NCBI RefSeq assembly: GCF_003985155.1
Contig: NZ_ML133700.1
Span: forward strand, 62,001-126,000
DNA length: 64,000 bases
Direction of reading: 5' to 3'
Source: Rhizobium vallis
GTDB lineage: Bacteria > Pseudomonadota > Alphaproteobacteria > Rhizobiales > Rhizobiaceae
This document shows positions 42,148 to 51,364 of the stretch, one piece after another. The notes beneath the pieces are model-generated. The model was not told where the DNA came from, made no database searches, and worked only from the letters and a program-made list of their open reading frames with translations. The stretch's first letter is position 1. Each line of letters opens with the position of its first letter. The position numbers and the translations under genes were made by a program.

Positions 42148-43335
42148 ATGGATCATGTCGACATCATTGATGCGGTCTACCAGGCAGCGGCGCGGTCCGA
42201 GCTATGGCCGGATACGCTGTGCTCGATCGTCGATTACGTCGGCGCCGTCGGCGGAAATATCGTCTATCAGGCGCCTGACGGCCGCGGCAGCTTTCTGATC
42301 CCCGGCCGCATGCGCGACGATTTGAACAGGCTTTATCTCCGGCAGTACACGGGCAACCCCTATGCCCGCGCATTCGAGAAGGTAAAGCCGGGCGAGGTTG
42401 TAATCGGCAACGAGCTGATCGATGCCGAGGCCGTACGGCATTCGGCCTTTTATGCCGATATCTGTGAACCTCAGAACATCTTCAATCAGCTCTTCCTGCC
42501 GCATGCCAGCCTGCATGAACGCGGAGGCATCGGCGGGGTCGCCCTTTTCCTGTCCCGCCGACAGGACGAACATGCCGCCGATGCGGCGGCTCGGTTGAAG
42601 CTGCTGAGCCCGCATATGGCGCGCGCGATCGATCTTTCTTTTCAGATGAGCCGGATCGCCCGCGCACCCGAATTGTCGCAACGATTGATCGACGCGATAG
42701 CCGACGCGGCTGTGCTGATCGACGGGCGCGGTGCGATCCTTCTCGTGAATACGGCGGCCGAGGCATTGCTTCAGCGCGCCGATGGTATTTTCCTCAGCCG
42801 CTCCGAGAGGCCGTCCCTTGCAGCCCACATCTCCGAAAGCTCTCTGCGCCTGACGAACGCCATTCGCCAGGCTCTGCTGATCGCCGCTGGCGAAGACACG
42901 CCTTTCGAAGGGGCATTTTCGATCTCTCGGCCATCGGGTTTGCCACCTTATCTGGTGATGGTCACGCCGCTTGCACCGACGGCGGTTTCCATTTGGGATG
43001 CGGTCGACAGCGGCGCACGCGTCCTCGTCCATATCGTCGATCCGGAAGCGAAAACACGCCGGCAAGCGCAGCAGCTGCAGCGCATCTTCGGCCTGACGGA
43101 AGCCGAAACCCGGGTCGCCGCGCTGATCGGCAGCGGCATGAACCTGCCAGAGATTGCCCGGGTTCTGGGGATTTCGTCTAACACGGTGAAAACACATACC
43201 GGCCGATGCTTCGGCAAGACGGGAATGCGATCCCAGGCAGCTCTTGCCAGGCTGATCGCCTCGACCCCGATTGCCGAAAAAAGAGCGGCGGCGCCGGCCA
43301 GGACGAGCGGAAAGAGCATTCCGCGGGAATTGTGA
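42148..43335 (+). CDS. LuxR-type helix-turn-helix transcriptional regulator
   Basis: 395 residues from ATG 42148 (GAGAGG 8 bp upstream); a GTG at 42127 would add 7 residues. The C-terminal GerE/LuxR HTH is clear (FGLTEAETRVAALIGSGMNLPEIARVLGISSNTVKTHTGR). The long N-terminal part, without receiver or autoinducer-domain motifs, has a PAS-like segment around residues 190-240 (DAIADAAVLIDGRGAILLVNTAAEALL). This architecture is common in alphaproteobacteria and its signals are largely unknown. It precedes a membrane-protein/two-component cluster. Confidence 0.82.
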   Translation: MDHVDIIDAVYQAAARSELWPDTLCSIVDYVGAVGGNIVYQAPDGRGSFLIPGRMRDDLNRLYLRQYTGNPYARAFEKVKPGEVVIGNELIDAEAVRHSAFYADICEPQNIFNQLFLPHASLHERGGIGGVALFLSRRQDEHAADAAARLKLLSPHMARAIDLSFQMSRIARAPELSQRLIDAIADAAVLIDGRGAILLVNTAAEALLQRADGIFLSRSERPSLAAHISESSLRLTNAIRQALLIAAGEDTPFEGAFSISRPSGLPPYLVMVTPLAPTAVSIWDAVDSGARVLVHIVDPEAKTRRQAQQLQRIFGLTEAETRVAALIGSGMNLPEIARVLGISSNTVKTHTGRCFGKTGMRSQAALARLIASTPIAEKRAAAPARTSGKSIPREL

Positions 43336-43436
43336 TTCTTAAGCGCTCACCGCGATCCCGTTGGGTCGGAGCGATTTCCTGAATTGTTCCTCACCCTCTG
43401 CACAAAAACTGCAATCCGGCGCGGCATGTTCCCGCC

Positions 43437-43631
43437 ATGAGCAAGAACGACATCCCGCCCCACATCACCCTGCCCGCCGTGCCGGATAGCCTTCGCAATG
43501 ACGGATGGTGGCTGGCAGAGGCAAGCGGGCGTCAAGGCATACCTGCCGAGGCGAACCCCGTCGACATGTTCATCCCAACCGAAAAGCGGCATCTGCGAGA
43601 GGAGCAGCAATGGATACAACCGATACCTTGA
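43437..43631 (+). CDS. Small hypothetical protein (64 aa)
   Basis: ATG start, high third-position GC, and an end overlapping the start of the downstream membrane-protein gene by 22 bp, which suggests translational coupling. The sequence begins MSKNDIPPHITLPAVPDSL and contains GWWLAEAS; no domain is recognised. The Shine-Dalgarno is weak, so the call is tentative. Confidence 0.4.
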   Translation: MSKNDIPPHITLPAVPDSLRNDGWWLAEASGRQGIPAEANPVDMFIPTEKRHLREEQQWIQPIP

Positions 43632-45106
43632 CGGAGCCGATGCGGATCAAATATGGCAGCGTCCCGATCGCTGCCCTGTTTGCGCTCGTTGCGCTGGCAG
43701 ATTTTCTGATCTTTGATTACGCGCCCGGGATAAATCTCGTCCTCTTTGCCTTCGCCGTCTGTGTCGGCATTTTGCTCTCGGCTTCGAAGAGGCCATCGCC
43801 ACTGACGACGGTTTTCCTGCTGGTTTTTTTGATCCTGGCTTCTGCGCCCTTGCTGGAAGCGCCCTCGCTAACGGGCGTTGTCCTTTGCTTCGGCGCTCTG
43901 ATGTCGGTTGCTCTCGTCAGCGCCAGGCTCATGCCAGGTCGCCTCGCCGGCGTGCCTCTGGTGTTTTTCCGTTTCGCTGTCGTCGTTCCGCTGCGGCTTG
44001 TGGAGGATTGCTGGAAATATCATGCGACGCCGGCCAAACATTTCTCCTTTGCCGGGGCCCGGCAAAGCGTCGGCCTTTGGGTCATGCCCCTTGTTCTCGC
44101 AGCGGTCTTCGTGTCTCTCTTTGCGGCTGCGAACCCGCTTATCGAGATCGCGCTGCGCAGCATTGATTTTGCCGTCCTGCTGCAGTTCCTCGATCTTTGG
44201 CGAATCGGCTTCTGGGTGACGATCGCGATCGTGGTCTGGGCGATGCTGCAGCCGCGCCTGAAACGTCGCTCTGCGCGGTTGCAGGAGGGCAGGACGTTCA
44301 TGATCGTGCCCACCAGAAACGCACCGCTCGGCCATGCCTCGCTGTTGCGGTCGCTGCTTCTGTTCAACGCGGTTTTTGCGGTGCAGACGCTTCTCGATCT
44401 CGTCTATCTCTGGGGCGGCGCCGATCTGCCCGATCACATGAGCCATGCCGAATATGCCCATCGCGGCGCCTATCCCCTGATTGCGACGGCGCTTCTTGCC
44501 GCCGGCTTTGTCCTCCTCGCCATGCGGCGCGGCGGGCCCGGCGATCACAGTGCGCTGATCCGCGGCCTCGTTCACGCCTGGATCGGCCAGAACATCCTTC
44601 TCTGCCTGTCGTCGATGCTGCGGCTCGACCTTTATGTCGAGGTCTACTCGCTGACGGAACTGCGTATCGCCGCAGGCATCTGGATGGGCCTTGTTGCCAT
44701 CGGCCTTGTCTTGATCCTGCTGCGCATTCTGCTCAATCGATCCAACGAGTGGCTGATCGCCGCCAACTTCGTCTCTCTGATCTCGGTTCTCTATGTCAGC
44801 GCTTTCGTCGATTTTCCTGGTGTCATTGCCCGCTTCAACGTCGCTCACAGCCAGGAGGTCAGTCACGAAGGCCCGCCGCTTGATATTTATTATCTCTCCA
44901 CTCTCGGCCCTTCCGCCATTCCGGCCCTTGATCTCCATATCCGCGCGCTGCCGCAATACAGGACCGACAAGATCAGCGAAGCACAGCTCATCCGCGGCTC
45001 GCTCGTCTGGAAATTCGAGCATCGCCCGCGCGACTGGCGGAGCTGGAGTTTTCGTTCTTCGCGGCTGGAGGCCTATCTTCTGTCTCCCGCAGCCATTGCA
45101 AGATAG
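43610..45106 (+). CDS. Polytopic membrane protein, DUF4153/DUF4173-like
   Basis: 498 residues from the ATG at 43610 that follows GAGAGGAGCAGCA. About ten to twelve hydrophobic segments occupy residues 15-430, and a soluble C-terminal tail of about 80 residues follows (YYLSTLGPSAIPALDLHIRAL). The DUF4173-like family is widespread but uncharacterised. It is 47 bp upstream of a response regulator/histidine kinase pair and probably in one operon, suggesting a membrane component of that signalling pathway. Confidence 0.75.
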   Translation: MDTTDTLTEPMRIKYGSVPIAALFALVALADFLIFDYAPGINLVLFAFAVCVGILLSASKRPSPLTTVFLLVFLILASAPLLEAPSLTGVVLCFGALMSVALVSARLMPGRLAGVPLVFFRFAVVVPLRLVEDCWKYHATPAKHFSFAGARQSVGLWVMPLVLAAVFVSLFAAANPLIEIALRSIDFAVLLQFLDLWRIGFWVTIAIVVWAMLQPRLKRRSARLQEGRTFMIVPTRNAPLGHASLLRSLLLFNAVFAVQTLLDLVYLWGGADLPDHMSHAEYAHRGAYPLIATALLAAGFVLLAMRRGGPGDHSALIRGLVHAWIGQNILLCLSSMLRLDLYVEVYSLTELRIAAGIWMGLVAIGLVLILLRILLNRSNEWLIAANFVSLISVLYVSAFVDFPGVIARFNVAHSQEVSHEGPPLDIYYLSTLGPSAIPALDLHIRALPQYRTDKISEAQLIRGSLVWKFEHRPRDWRSWSFRSSRLEAYLLSPAAIAR

Positions 45107-45153
45107 AACGAGAACGATAACAACAAGCACGACAAACCAACCCAGGACCGATT

Positions 45154-45858
45154 ATGGCGCCGCGCATTCTCGTCGTCGACGACGAACCTCACATCCGCGA
45201 TGTGATCTGTTTTGCCCTCGAGCGCGCCAGCCTCACATCGACGGCAGCCCGCAACGGCGCCGAGGCGATGGCGGCCTTCCGCCGGGGCAACGTCGATCTC
45301 ATCATTCTCGATATCGGCATGCCCGATATGGACGGTCTGGAAGTCTGTCGCCAGATTCGCAAGACGTCGGGCCTGCCGATCCTGTTTCTTTCGGCTCGAG
45401 ACGAGGAGATCGACAGGGTATTGGGTCTCGAAATTGGCGGGGACGACTATGTTATCAAACCTTTCAGCCCGCGCGAACTCGTCGCGCGGGTGAAGGTGAT
45501 CCTGAAGCGCAGCGCCGGTGAAACCGGGCCTGACAGACGCCACGCCACCCTGGTTGCCGGCGAACTCAGCCTGGACCGTCGCGGCAGGACGGTCTCTTTC
45601 GGCGAGAGCGCCATCGCGATGACGGCGCTCGAATTCGCAATCCTGGACGCGTTGCTGTCACACCAGGATATGGTCTTCAGCCGCGAACAGCTGATGGAAG
45701 CGGCCTATGGCCCGAACACCTATGTCTCCGACCGGACGATCGACAGTCATATCCGCAACATCAGGGCCAAATTCGCCGGCGCCGGCGGCTCCGGGATCAT
45801 CGCTACCGTTCACGGCATAGGCTTCAAGCTCGGCGGCGAAATCGGAAGGAAGGCCTGA
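45154..45858 (+). CDS. OmpR/PhoB-family response regulator
   Basis: 234 residues. The receiver domain has the acidic pair D9-D10 (VVDDEPHIRD), phospho-acceptor D53 in ILDIGMPDMDG, and VIKPFSPREL with the conserved lysine. The C-terminal winged helix has the TALEFAILDALL and SDRTIDSHIRNIRAKF segments of OmpR-type DNA-binding domains. Its stop overlaps the ATG of the sensor kinase by one base. Confidence 0.92.
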   Translation: MAPRILVVDDEPHIRDVICFALERASLTSTAARNGAEAMAAFRRGNVDLIILDIGMPDMDGLEVCRQIRKTSGLPILFLSARDEEIDRVLGLEIGGDDYVIKPFSPRELVARVKVILKRSAGETGPDRRHATLVAGELSLDRRGRTVSFGESAIAMTALEFAILDALLSHQDMVFSREQLMEAAYGPNTYVSDRTIDSHIRNIRAKFAGAGGSGIIATVHGIGFKLGGEIGRKA

Positions 45859-46880
45859 TGCCGGCGCCGAAAGTCCGCTCGAAGTGGCGGCCCAACCTGG
45901 CGCTGATCGTCTATGCCGTGCTTTTGACCGTCATGACGCTGCCAATCCTGATCGTCATTTGGTTTCGCACCGTCGAGGCGAGGTCGAACGGCATGGCGCC
46001 GATGGAAATCGGCGCCCTCGTCGTCGTCCTCATGTTGACGCTCACCGTTGCCTATGTGCTGACGCGCACGATTACCGGGCCGATCGAAGCGTTGATTGCC
46101 CGCGCGGACGAGATTGCCCGCGGCGGCAAGGCAGCGATCCGGCCGCTCGAAAGCCATGGAACGCGAGAGATCGCGGTGCTGTCGCAAAGCTTCCTCGATC
46201 TCGCCGGGAAACTGGTCGATCGCACCGAATATGTCCGCTCCTTTGCCGCCCATGTCTCTCATGAGCTGAAATCGCCGCTAACAGCCATCCGGGGAGCGGC
46301 GGAACTTTTACGCGACGATGACGGCGAGCGGCAGATGACGAAAGCGCAGCGCCTGCATTTTCTCGACAACATCGTCGCCGATGCGGTCCGGCTGGATGCC
46401 TTGCTGCAGCGGCTGAGGGAGCTTGCGCAAGCGGAAACGCCTATGGCGCAAGGCCAGATCAGCGTCGCAGACATCATATCCTTGCTGCGCGGGCGATTTC
46501 CCGCGCTCAGCATCTCGGGCGCAGGTGATGCGGCAATATCAATTGCTCTTCCCCAGGAAGCAGCCGGCATCGTCTTTGCCAACCTTGCCGAAAACGCCCT
46601 GCAGCACGGCGCCACGATGTTGGAACTCGCGGTGTCGGCCGATGCTCGAACGGCCGTCATTCTTGTCCGCGATGACGGCAGCGGCATTTCCGAGGCAAAT
46701 GGCGAGCGTGTCTTTCAGCCGTTCTTCTCGACCCGCCGCGAGCAGGGCGGCACGGGCATGGGCCTCGGCATCGTTCGCGCCATGCTGAGTTCTCACGGCG
46801 GCACGGTCCGCCTGCTGCAGACGGCAGGCGGCGGCGCCGAATTCGAGATCACCCTGCCCGCCCAATCCGCGCGCGGCTGA
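45858..46880 (+). CDS. Sensor histidine kinase with minimal periplasmic loop
   Basis: 340 residues: membrane segments at about 14-36 and 51-69, only some 14 residues between them, a HAMP-like linker (TRTITGPIEALIARADEIARG), the H-box HVSHELKSPLTAIRG with H135, N-box ENALQHGA and G-boxes DDGSGIS and GTGMGLGI. The almost absent periplasmic part suggests it senses a membrane or cytoplasmic cue, perhaps via the upstream polytopic protein. It is the last gene of the cluster. Confidence 0.9.
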   Translation: MPAPKVRSKWRPNLALIVYAVLLTVMTLPILIVIWFRTVEARSNGMAPMEIGALVVVLMLTLTVAYVLTRTITGPIEALIARADEIARGGKAAIRPLESHGTREIAVLSQSFLDLAGKLVDRTEYVRSFAAHVSHELKSPLTAIRGAAELLRDDDGERQMTKAQRLHFLDNIVADAVRLDALLQRLRELAQAETPMAQGQISVADIISLLRGRFPALSISGAGDAAISIALPQEAAGIVFANLAENALQHGATMLELAVSADARTAVILVRDDGSGISEANGERVFQPFFSTRREQGGTGMGLGIVRAMLSSHGGTVRLLQTAGGGAEFEITLPAQSARG

Positions 46881-46968
46881 CGGAGCTTGCCCCAGGCGCG
46901 ATCAAGCTGCCCCCGGCGCCATCGCCACCGATTTCAGCGGCGGCATGACGCTTTAAAGCGGCACGATC

Positions 46969-48003
46969 TCACGCCGAGCTTCGCAGCATGAGTTCGGCAT
47001 TCAAGAGGATACGGCCTGCCGGCGTAGCAGGCCTCTCGCCTTCGCCGAGCCTGTCGAGCAGGAGTTCGATCGCCAGCCGGCCGATCTCGTTATAGTTCTG
47101 CGCGACCGTCGTGATCGGGGGGCAGGCATAGCGGGAGAGCGGGTGGTCGTCATGTCCGGCGACGCGCAGATCATAGTTGGCGCCGTGGCCGACCTTAAGT
47201 CCCTGCTGATAGGCGGCGGCGATGACGCCGAAGGCGACGCGATCGTTGGCGCAGAGTACGGTGCGCGTCGGGAATCCCTGCCCCGAAGTCAGGATACGGG
47301 TCGCTTCCTCGAAGCCGAAGCGCTCGAAATCCCAGCTCTTGCTATCGGCAAGCTCGACAATGCTGGGCGCCATCCGGAATTGCTCCATCGCCTCCAGATA
47401 GGCGGTCTGGCGCGTCAATGCATTGGTGTTGACATGCGGCATGCCGAAATAGCAGGGCGGTTCGCCCGAGCGGCAGAGATAGTCGACGATCAGGTTAAAG
47501 CTCTGGCGATTGTTGGTGCCGACGAAGGAGGATGTCTCGTCGAGCGGCGAATCCACATAGATAAGCGGCACGCTGCGGCCGAGCTCATCAAGTATGGCGT
47601 GGTGGGACTCCACGCCGAGCGGGGCGATGATCGCGCCGGCGACATTCATCGATTTCAGCGTCTTGATCGCCCGGTCCTCCATCTCCGCCTTGCCGTCCGA
47701 CGAGAGCACGAAGGCCAGGAACCCCTTTTCGTTGGCGATCATCTCGATGCGTCGGGTGAGCGCCATGTAAAATGGATCAGTAGAATTGGGAATGATGACG
47801 CCGAGAATGTTGCTGCGCCGGCGGTTGAGGTTGACGGCGAAGATATTCGGCCGGAATCCTGATTTCTTCAGGGCCTGCTCGATCGTCTCCCGCGTCTTCT
47901 GCCGCACAGACATCGGATCGCTGAAATATTTCGAGACGGTGGGACGCGACAGGCCGACGAACTCCGAAAAGTCCTCCATGGTTTTGATCGTCTTTCCCAC
48001 CAT
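46969..48003 (-). CDS. LacI-family transcriptional regulator of the polyol locus
   Basis: 344 residues from ATG 48003 (AGGAG 5 bp upstream); a GTG at 48018 is possible. The HTH TMEDFSEFVGLSRPTVSKYFSDP is slightly atypical in sequence but has the LacI layout, followed by VRQKTRETIEQALKKSGFRPN and a sugar-binding-protein-like effector domain. It follows the zinc dehydrogenase by 96 bp on the same strand and probably controls the divergent polyol promoters at 51365-51693. Confidence 0.87.
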   Translation of the reverse strand: MVGKTIKTMEDFSEFVGLSRPTVSKYFSDPMSVRQKTRETIEQALKKSGFRPNIFAVNLNRRRSNILGVIIPNSTDPFYMALTRRIEMIANEKGFLAFVLSSDGKAEMEDRAIKTLKSMNVAGAIIAPLGVESHHAILDELGRSVPLIYVDSPLDETSSFVGTNNRQSFNLIVDYLCRSGEPPCYFGMPHVNTNALTRQTAYLEAMEQFRMAPSIVELADSKSWDFERFGFEEATRILTSGQGFPTRTVLCANDRVAFGVIAAAYQQGLKVGHGANYDLRVAGHDDHPLSRYACPPITTVAQNYNEIGRLAIELLLDRLGEGERPATPAGRILLNAELMLRSSA

Positions 48004-48099
48004 CTGCTCTCCTGACACGGCGTCTCTGACGGTTTTCTAGATGACTCACCGCCGAACGAAAAGCGATCTGTCGACCGCTCGATGACGATGAGGATCGAT

Positions 48100-49110
48100 C
48101 TAGTCGATGGAGAACTGCACCATCATCGTTGCCGGATCGGCGGATTTCCTGGTGATGAAAGGAAGAACCTCGCCAAGCGGCAGTCGATTGGAGACCAACT
48201 GCGCCATTGCGCCGGTATCCCGTCTCAGGATGGCAAGCGCCTCGGGAATGTTGCGGTTCAGCGAATGCGAGCCGGCAAATCGGATCTGGCGCCGGAAGAT
48301 CTCGAAGGGCGCGATGGAAATGCGTGCATCAGGCGCGCAGACGCCGAAGACGAGAACGGTGCCGCCATCGGCAGTGAAGTCGATCATGCCTTCGACGACG
48401 CGGGCGATGCCGGTCGCATCGGCGACGAAATCGAAGTCACGGCTGCGGCTGGCAAGCGCCTCTGATCCCGAGACGGCCGTCTCCAGCCCCAGCTTTTCGG
48501 CAAAGGCAAGGCGACCCTCGTTGATGTCGGCGACCGTCACCGACGGAACGCCTTCGGCCTTGAGGGAAAGCGCAAGCAGCAGCCCGATCGGCCCGGCGCC
48601 GAAGACCAATGCGTTCTCCGTTCCTGTCGGACCGGCCCGCAGGCCGGCACTGCCGAGGCCGTTCAAGACGCAGGCAAGCGGCTCGGCGAGTGCGGCGAGG
48701 TTGAAGTCGAGATCGCCGATCCCGTAGAGGTGATCGGTCCTGACCAGGCTGTATTCGGCGAAACCGCCGTTCTCCGTCACGCCATAGGCCTTGAGGTCGC
48801 GGCAAAGATTGCTCAGTCCCTTCCGGCAGGCCCGGCATTCTCCGCAGGGAAGATTGGGATCGATGACAACCCGGGCGCCGATCGCAAGGCCGGAGACATT
48901 GCCGGCTACGGCTTCGACCACGCCGGCATATTCGTGGCAGGGCACCAACGGAAAGCGCCCCTCCCCGTAGCGGCCATGCAGGACGTCGATATCGGTGTGG
49001 CAAAGGCCGGCGGCTCGCACGCGTACCAGCGCATGGCCGGGCCTCAGCTCCGGCACCGGGAGCGCCTTGGTGACCGCGACGCCCTTTTCGATATAGCAGA
49101 TGGCTTCCAT
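48100..49110 (-). CDS. Zinc-dependent alcohol dehydrogenase (sorbitol/threonine dehydrogenase type)
   Basis: 336 residues from ATG 49110 (GGAG 8 bp upstream; ATG 49131 is the alternative). Catalytic zinc ligands are in AAGLCHTDIDVLHG and VPCHEYAGVVEA, the structural-zinc cysteines in PNLPCGECRACRKGLSNLC, and the NAD fold in ALVFGAGPIGLLLAL. The MDR family includes sorbitol, threonine and galactitol dehydrogenases. In this operon it probably oxidises a hexitol or its derivative. Confidence 0.87.
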   Translation of the reverse strand: MEAICYIEKGVAVTKALPVPELRPGHALVRVRAAGLCHTDIDVLHGRYGEGRFPLVPCHEYAGVVEAVAGNVSGLAIGARVVIDPNLPCGECRACRKGLSNLCRDLKAYGVTENGGFAEYSLVRTDHLYGIGDLDFNLAALAEPLACVLNGLGSAGLRAGPTGTENALVFGAGPIGLLLALSLKAEGVPSVTVADINEGRLAFAEKLGLETAVSGSEALASRSRDFDFVADATGIARVVEGMIDFTADGGTVLVFGVCAPDARISIAPFEIFRRQIRFAGSHSLNRNIPEALAILRRDTGAMAQLVSNRLPLGEVLPFITRKSADPATMMVQFSID

Positions 49111-49146
49111 CCCTCTGGCTCCTGGCTTCATGATTGCGGCAGGCGA

Positions 49147-49917
49147 TCAGCTCATCCAGTTGCCGCCATCGACATTGTAGGTCTGGGCAAGAATGTAGTC
49201 GCTGTCGGCGGATGCGAGGAAGACTGCCAGGCCCTTGATGTCGTCAGGCGTCGCGAAGCGGCCGATCGGAACGGATTTGGCGACTGCAGCCTTCTTCTCC
49301 CCAGGCTTCAGCCCTTCCCATTTGGCAAAATGCGCGTCCACGACATCCCAATGCTCGCCGTCCACAACGCCGGGTGCGATGGCATTGACGTTGATGCCGT
49401 ACTTCACGAGCGCGAGTGCCGCCGATTGCGTCGCCGAGATGATGGCCGCTTTAGAGGCGCAATAGAGCAGCACCAGCGCCTCGCCGCGACGACCGGCCTG
49501 GCTTGCCATGTTGATGATCTTGCCACCCCTGCCCCGCTTGATCATGACGTTCGACACGGCCTTCATCATGAAGAGCGGCCCCTTCAGATTGATGGAGAAG
49601 ACGCGGTCATAACTTTCCTCGGTGATCTCGTTGACGGGCGCCATGTCGAAGATGGCGGCGTTGTTGATCAGGATATCGATGCCGCCGAACTCCTCGTCGA
49701 CCGCTTTGACGAGCGTGTCGATGGCCGAGAGATCGGTGACATCGAGCTTTATCGCCTTGGCGGCAGGACCGATTGCGTCAGCGGATTTCGTCGCCCGTTC
49801 GATGTCGATATCGGCGATGATAACCTTGGCGCCTTCCCCGACGAAAGCTTCGGCAAAGCCGAGGCCGATGCCGCGCGCGCCGCCGGTGATCAGGGCGACC
49901 TTGTCTTTCAGTCTCAT
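49147..49917 (-). CDS. SDR polyol dehydrogenase (sorbitol/galactitol 2-dehydrogenase, SmoS-like)
   Basis: 256 residues from ATG 49917, which has GGAGAA 5 bp upstream; a TTG 4 codons earlier is less likely. ITGGARGIG binds NAD; S139, Y152 and K156 (MASQAGRRGEALV, YCASKAA) are catalytic. The C-terminal AQTYNVDGGNWMS and INVNAIAPGVVDGEHWD match SmoS-type sorbitol (L-iditol) dehydrogenases and galactitol dehydrogenases closely. It should convert a hexitol to a 2-ketose (fructose or tagatose) in the cytoplasm. Confidence 0.88.
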   Translation of the reverse strand: MRLKDKVALITGGARGIGLGFAEAFVGEGAKVIIADIDIERATKSADAIGPAAKAIKLDVTDLSAIDTLVKAVDEEFGGIDILINNAAIFDMAPVNEITEESYDRVFSINLKGPLFMMKAVSNVMIKRGRGGKIINMASQAGRRGEALVLLYCASKAAIISATQSAALALVKYGINVNAIAPGVVDGEHWDVVDAHFAKWEGLKPGEKKAAVAKSVPIGRFATPDDIKGLAVFLASADSDYILAQTYNVDGGNWMS

Positions 49918-49981
49918 ATCGTTCTCCAATTCAGCCGGCAGAGAAGCCGGAATGGTAAAGAATGGCGGTCGCTCAGACCAG

Positions 49982-50012
49982 AAGGTTCCGGCAGCTTCAC
50001 TGCCGGAACCTT
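49982..50012 (-). other. Stem-loop between the polyol binding-protein gene and the SDR gene
   Basis: AAGGTTCCGGCAG and CTGCCGGAACCTT form a perfect 13-bp stem with a 5-base loop in the 133-bp gap just downstream of the minus-strand binding-protein gene. It may be a terminator or an mRNA-stabilising hairpin; on the minus strand two or three T residues follow at most. Confidence 0.65.
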
Positions 50013-50050
50013 TCCGGGAGGACTCGCGGAAAACCGCGAGGATAGAAGCC

Positions 50051-51364
50051 CTATTTCGGATAACCCGCCCGTTTCATGTCGCGCTCGACCTGCTTCTGGG
50101 CGCTATCGAGAGCCGCAGCGACCGTTTGCTGGCCTGATAAGGCGGCCGCGATCTGCTGACCGACCAGCGTGCCGATACCTTGGAATTCAGGAATGGCGAC
50201 GAACTGGACGCCGGTATAAGGAACAGGATCCTTGGTCGGCTTTGACGGGTCGGCTGAAAGGATGGCTTTCAGCACGGTATCGGCAAAGGGAGCGGCCTTC
50301 TGATATTCCGGCAGGGCATAGGTCGACTTGCGCGTGCCGGGCGGCACGGCCACCCATCCCTCCGTTTCACCAACCTTCTTGACGTAGTCCTTTGAGGTCG
50401 CCCATTTCAGGAAGGACTTGGCGGCGTCGAGCTTTTTCGACGTCGCCGGAATTGCCAGGTTCCAGGACCAAGACCAGCTCGATCCGTTTGCCGTGACGGC
50501 GATGGGAGCGCGGGTGAAGGCGATCTTGTCGGCGACCTTGCTCTGCTTCGGGTCATAGACTCGGCCGGCGGCCGACGTCGCATCGATCCACATCGCGCAG
50601 TGGCCGGTCGAAAACAGCGCCTGGTTTTCGTTGAAGCCGTTGGCAGTCACGCCGGGCGGACCGTATTTGGTCATCAGCTCGACATAGTCGGTGATGGCCT
50701 TCTTCCAGGGCTCGGAATTAATCTGAGGTTTCCAGTCCATGTCGAACCAGCGCCCGCCGTACGAGTTGATCATGGTTCCCAGGAACGCCATGTTCTCGCC
50801 CCAGCCGGGCTTGCCACGCAGGCACAGGCCGTATTGTTCCTTCGACTTGTCGGTCAGCTTGGCCGCGTATTGCTTGATCTGGTCATAGGTCGGTTCGTCG
50901 GGCATCTTGATGCCGGCCGCATCGAAGAGATCCTTGCGGTAGAGCGTGAACGAGCTTTCGGTATAGAAGGGCACCGCATAGAGCTTGCCATCGACGGTCA
51001 GGCCGGCCTTGATCGGGGCGAGCAGGTCGTCATAGTCGTAGTCGGCCCCGAGGTCGCCAACGGGGGCGAGCCAGCCCTGCTTGCCCCAGATCGGCGCTTC
51101 ATAACCACCGATGGTGATGATGTCGTACTGGCCGCTTTTCGTCGCGATGTCGGTCGTGACTTTCTGGCGCAGGACGTTTTCTTCGAGCACCACCCAGTTC
51201 ACCTTGTTGCCGGTCTCCTTCTCCCATTCCGGCGACAGTTTCTGCATGATGATCATGTCGCCATTGTTGACAGTGGCGATCGTCAGCTCCTCCGCGTCCG
51301 CCATTCCGGCGGCCAGCGCGAGGCAGGCCACGGATGCAGACAGAATGCAAATGATCTTGCTCAT
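50051..51364 (-). CDS. Polyol ABC transporter substrate-binding protein (SmoE/MtlE-like), orphan
   Basis: 437 residues from ATG 51364 (GGAGGAGCGGAGACC before it) with a signal peptide (MSKIICILSASVACLALAAGMADA). EELTIATVNNGDMIIMQKL starts the mature part, and DIITIGGYEAPIWGKQGWLAP and CLRGKPGWGENMAF are typical of sorbitol/mannitol-binding family-1 proteins. In known smo/mtl operons two permease genes and an ATPase gene follow; here the SDR gene follows directly, so membrane parts must come from elsewhere or have been lost. Confidence 0.88.
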   Translation of the reverse strand: MSKIICILSASVACLALAAGMADAEELTIATVNNGDMIIMQKLSPEWEKETGNKVNWVVLEENVLRQKVTTDIATKSGQYDIITIGGYEAPIWGKQGWLAPVGDLGADYDYDDLLAPIKAGLTVDGKLYAVPFYTESSFTLYRKDLFDAAGIKMPDEPTYDQIKQYAAKLTDKSKEQYGLCLRGKPGWGENMAFLGTMINSYGGRWFDMDWKPQINSEPWKKAITDYVELMTKYGPPGVTANGFNENQALFSTGHCAMWIDATSAAGRVYDPKQSKVADKIAFTRAPIAVTANGSSWSWSWNLAIPATSKKLDAAKSFLKWATSKDYVKKVGETEGWVAVPPGTRKSTYALPEYQKAAPFADTVLKAILSADPSKPTKDPVPYTGVQFVAIPEFQGIGTLVGQQIAAALSGQQTVAAALDSAQKQVERDMKRAGYPK

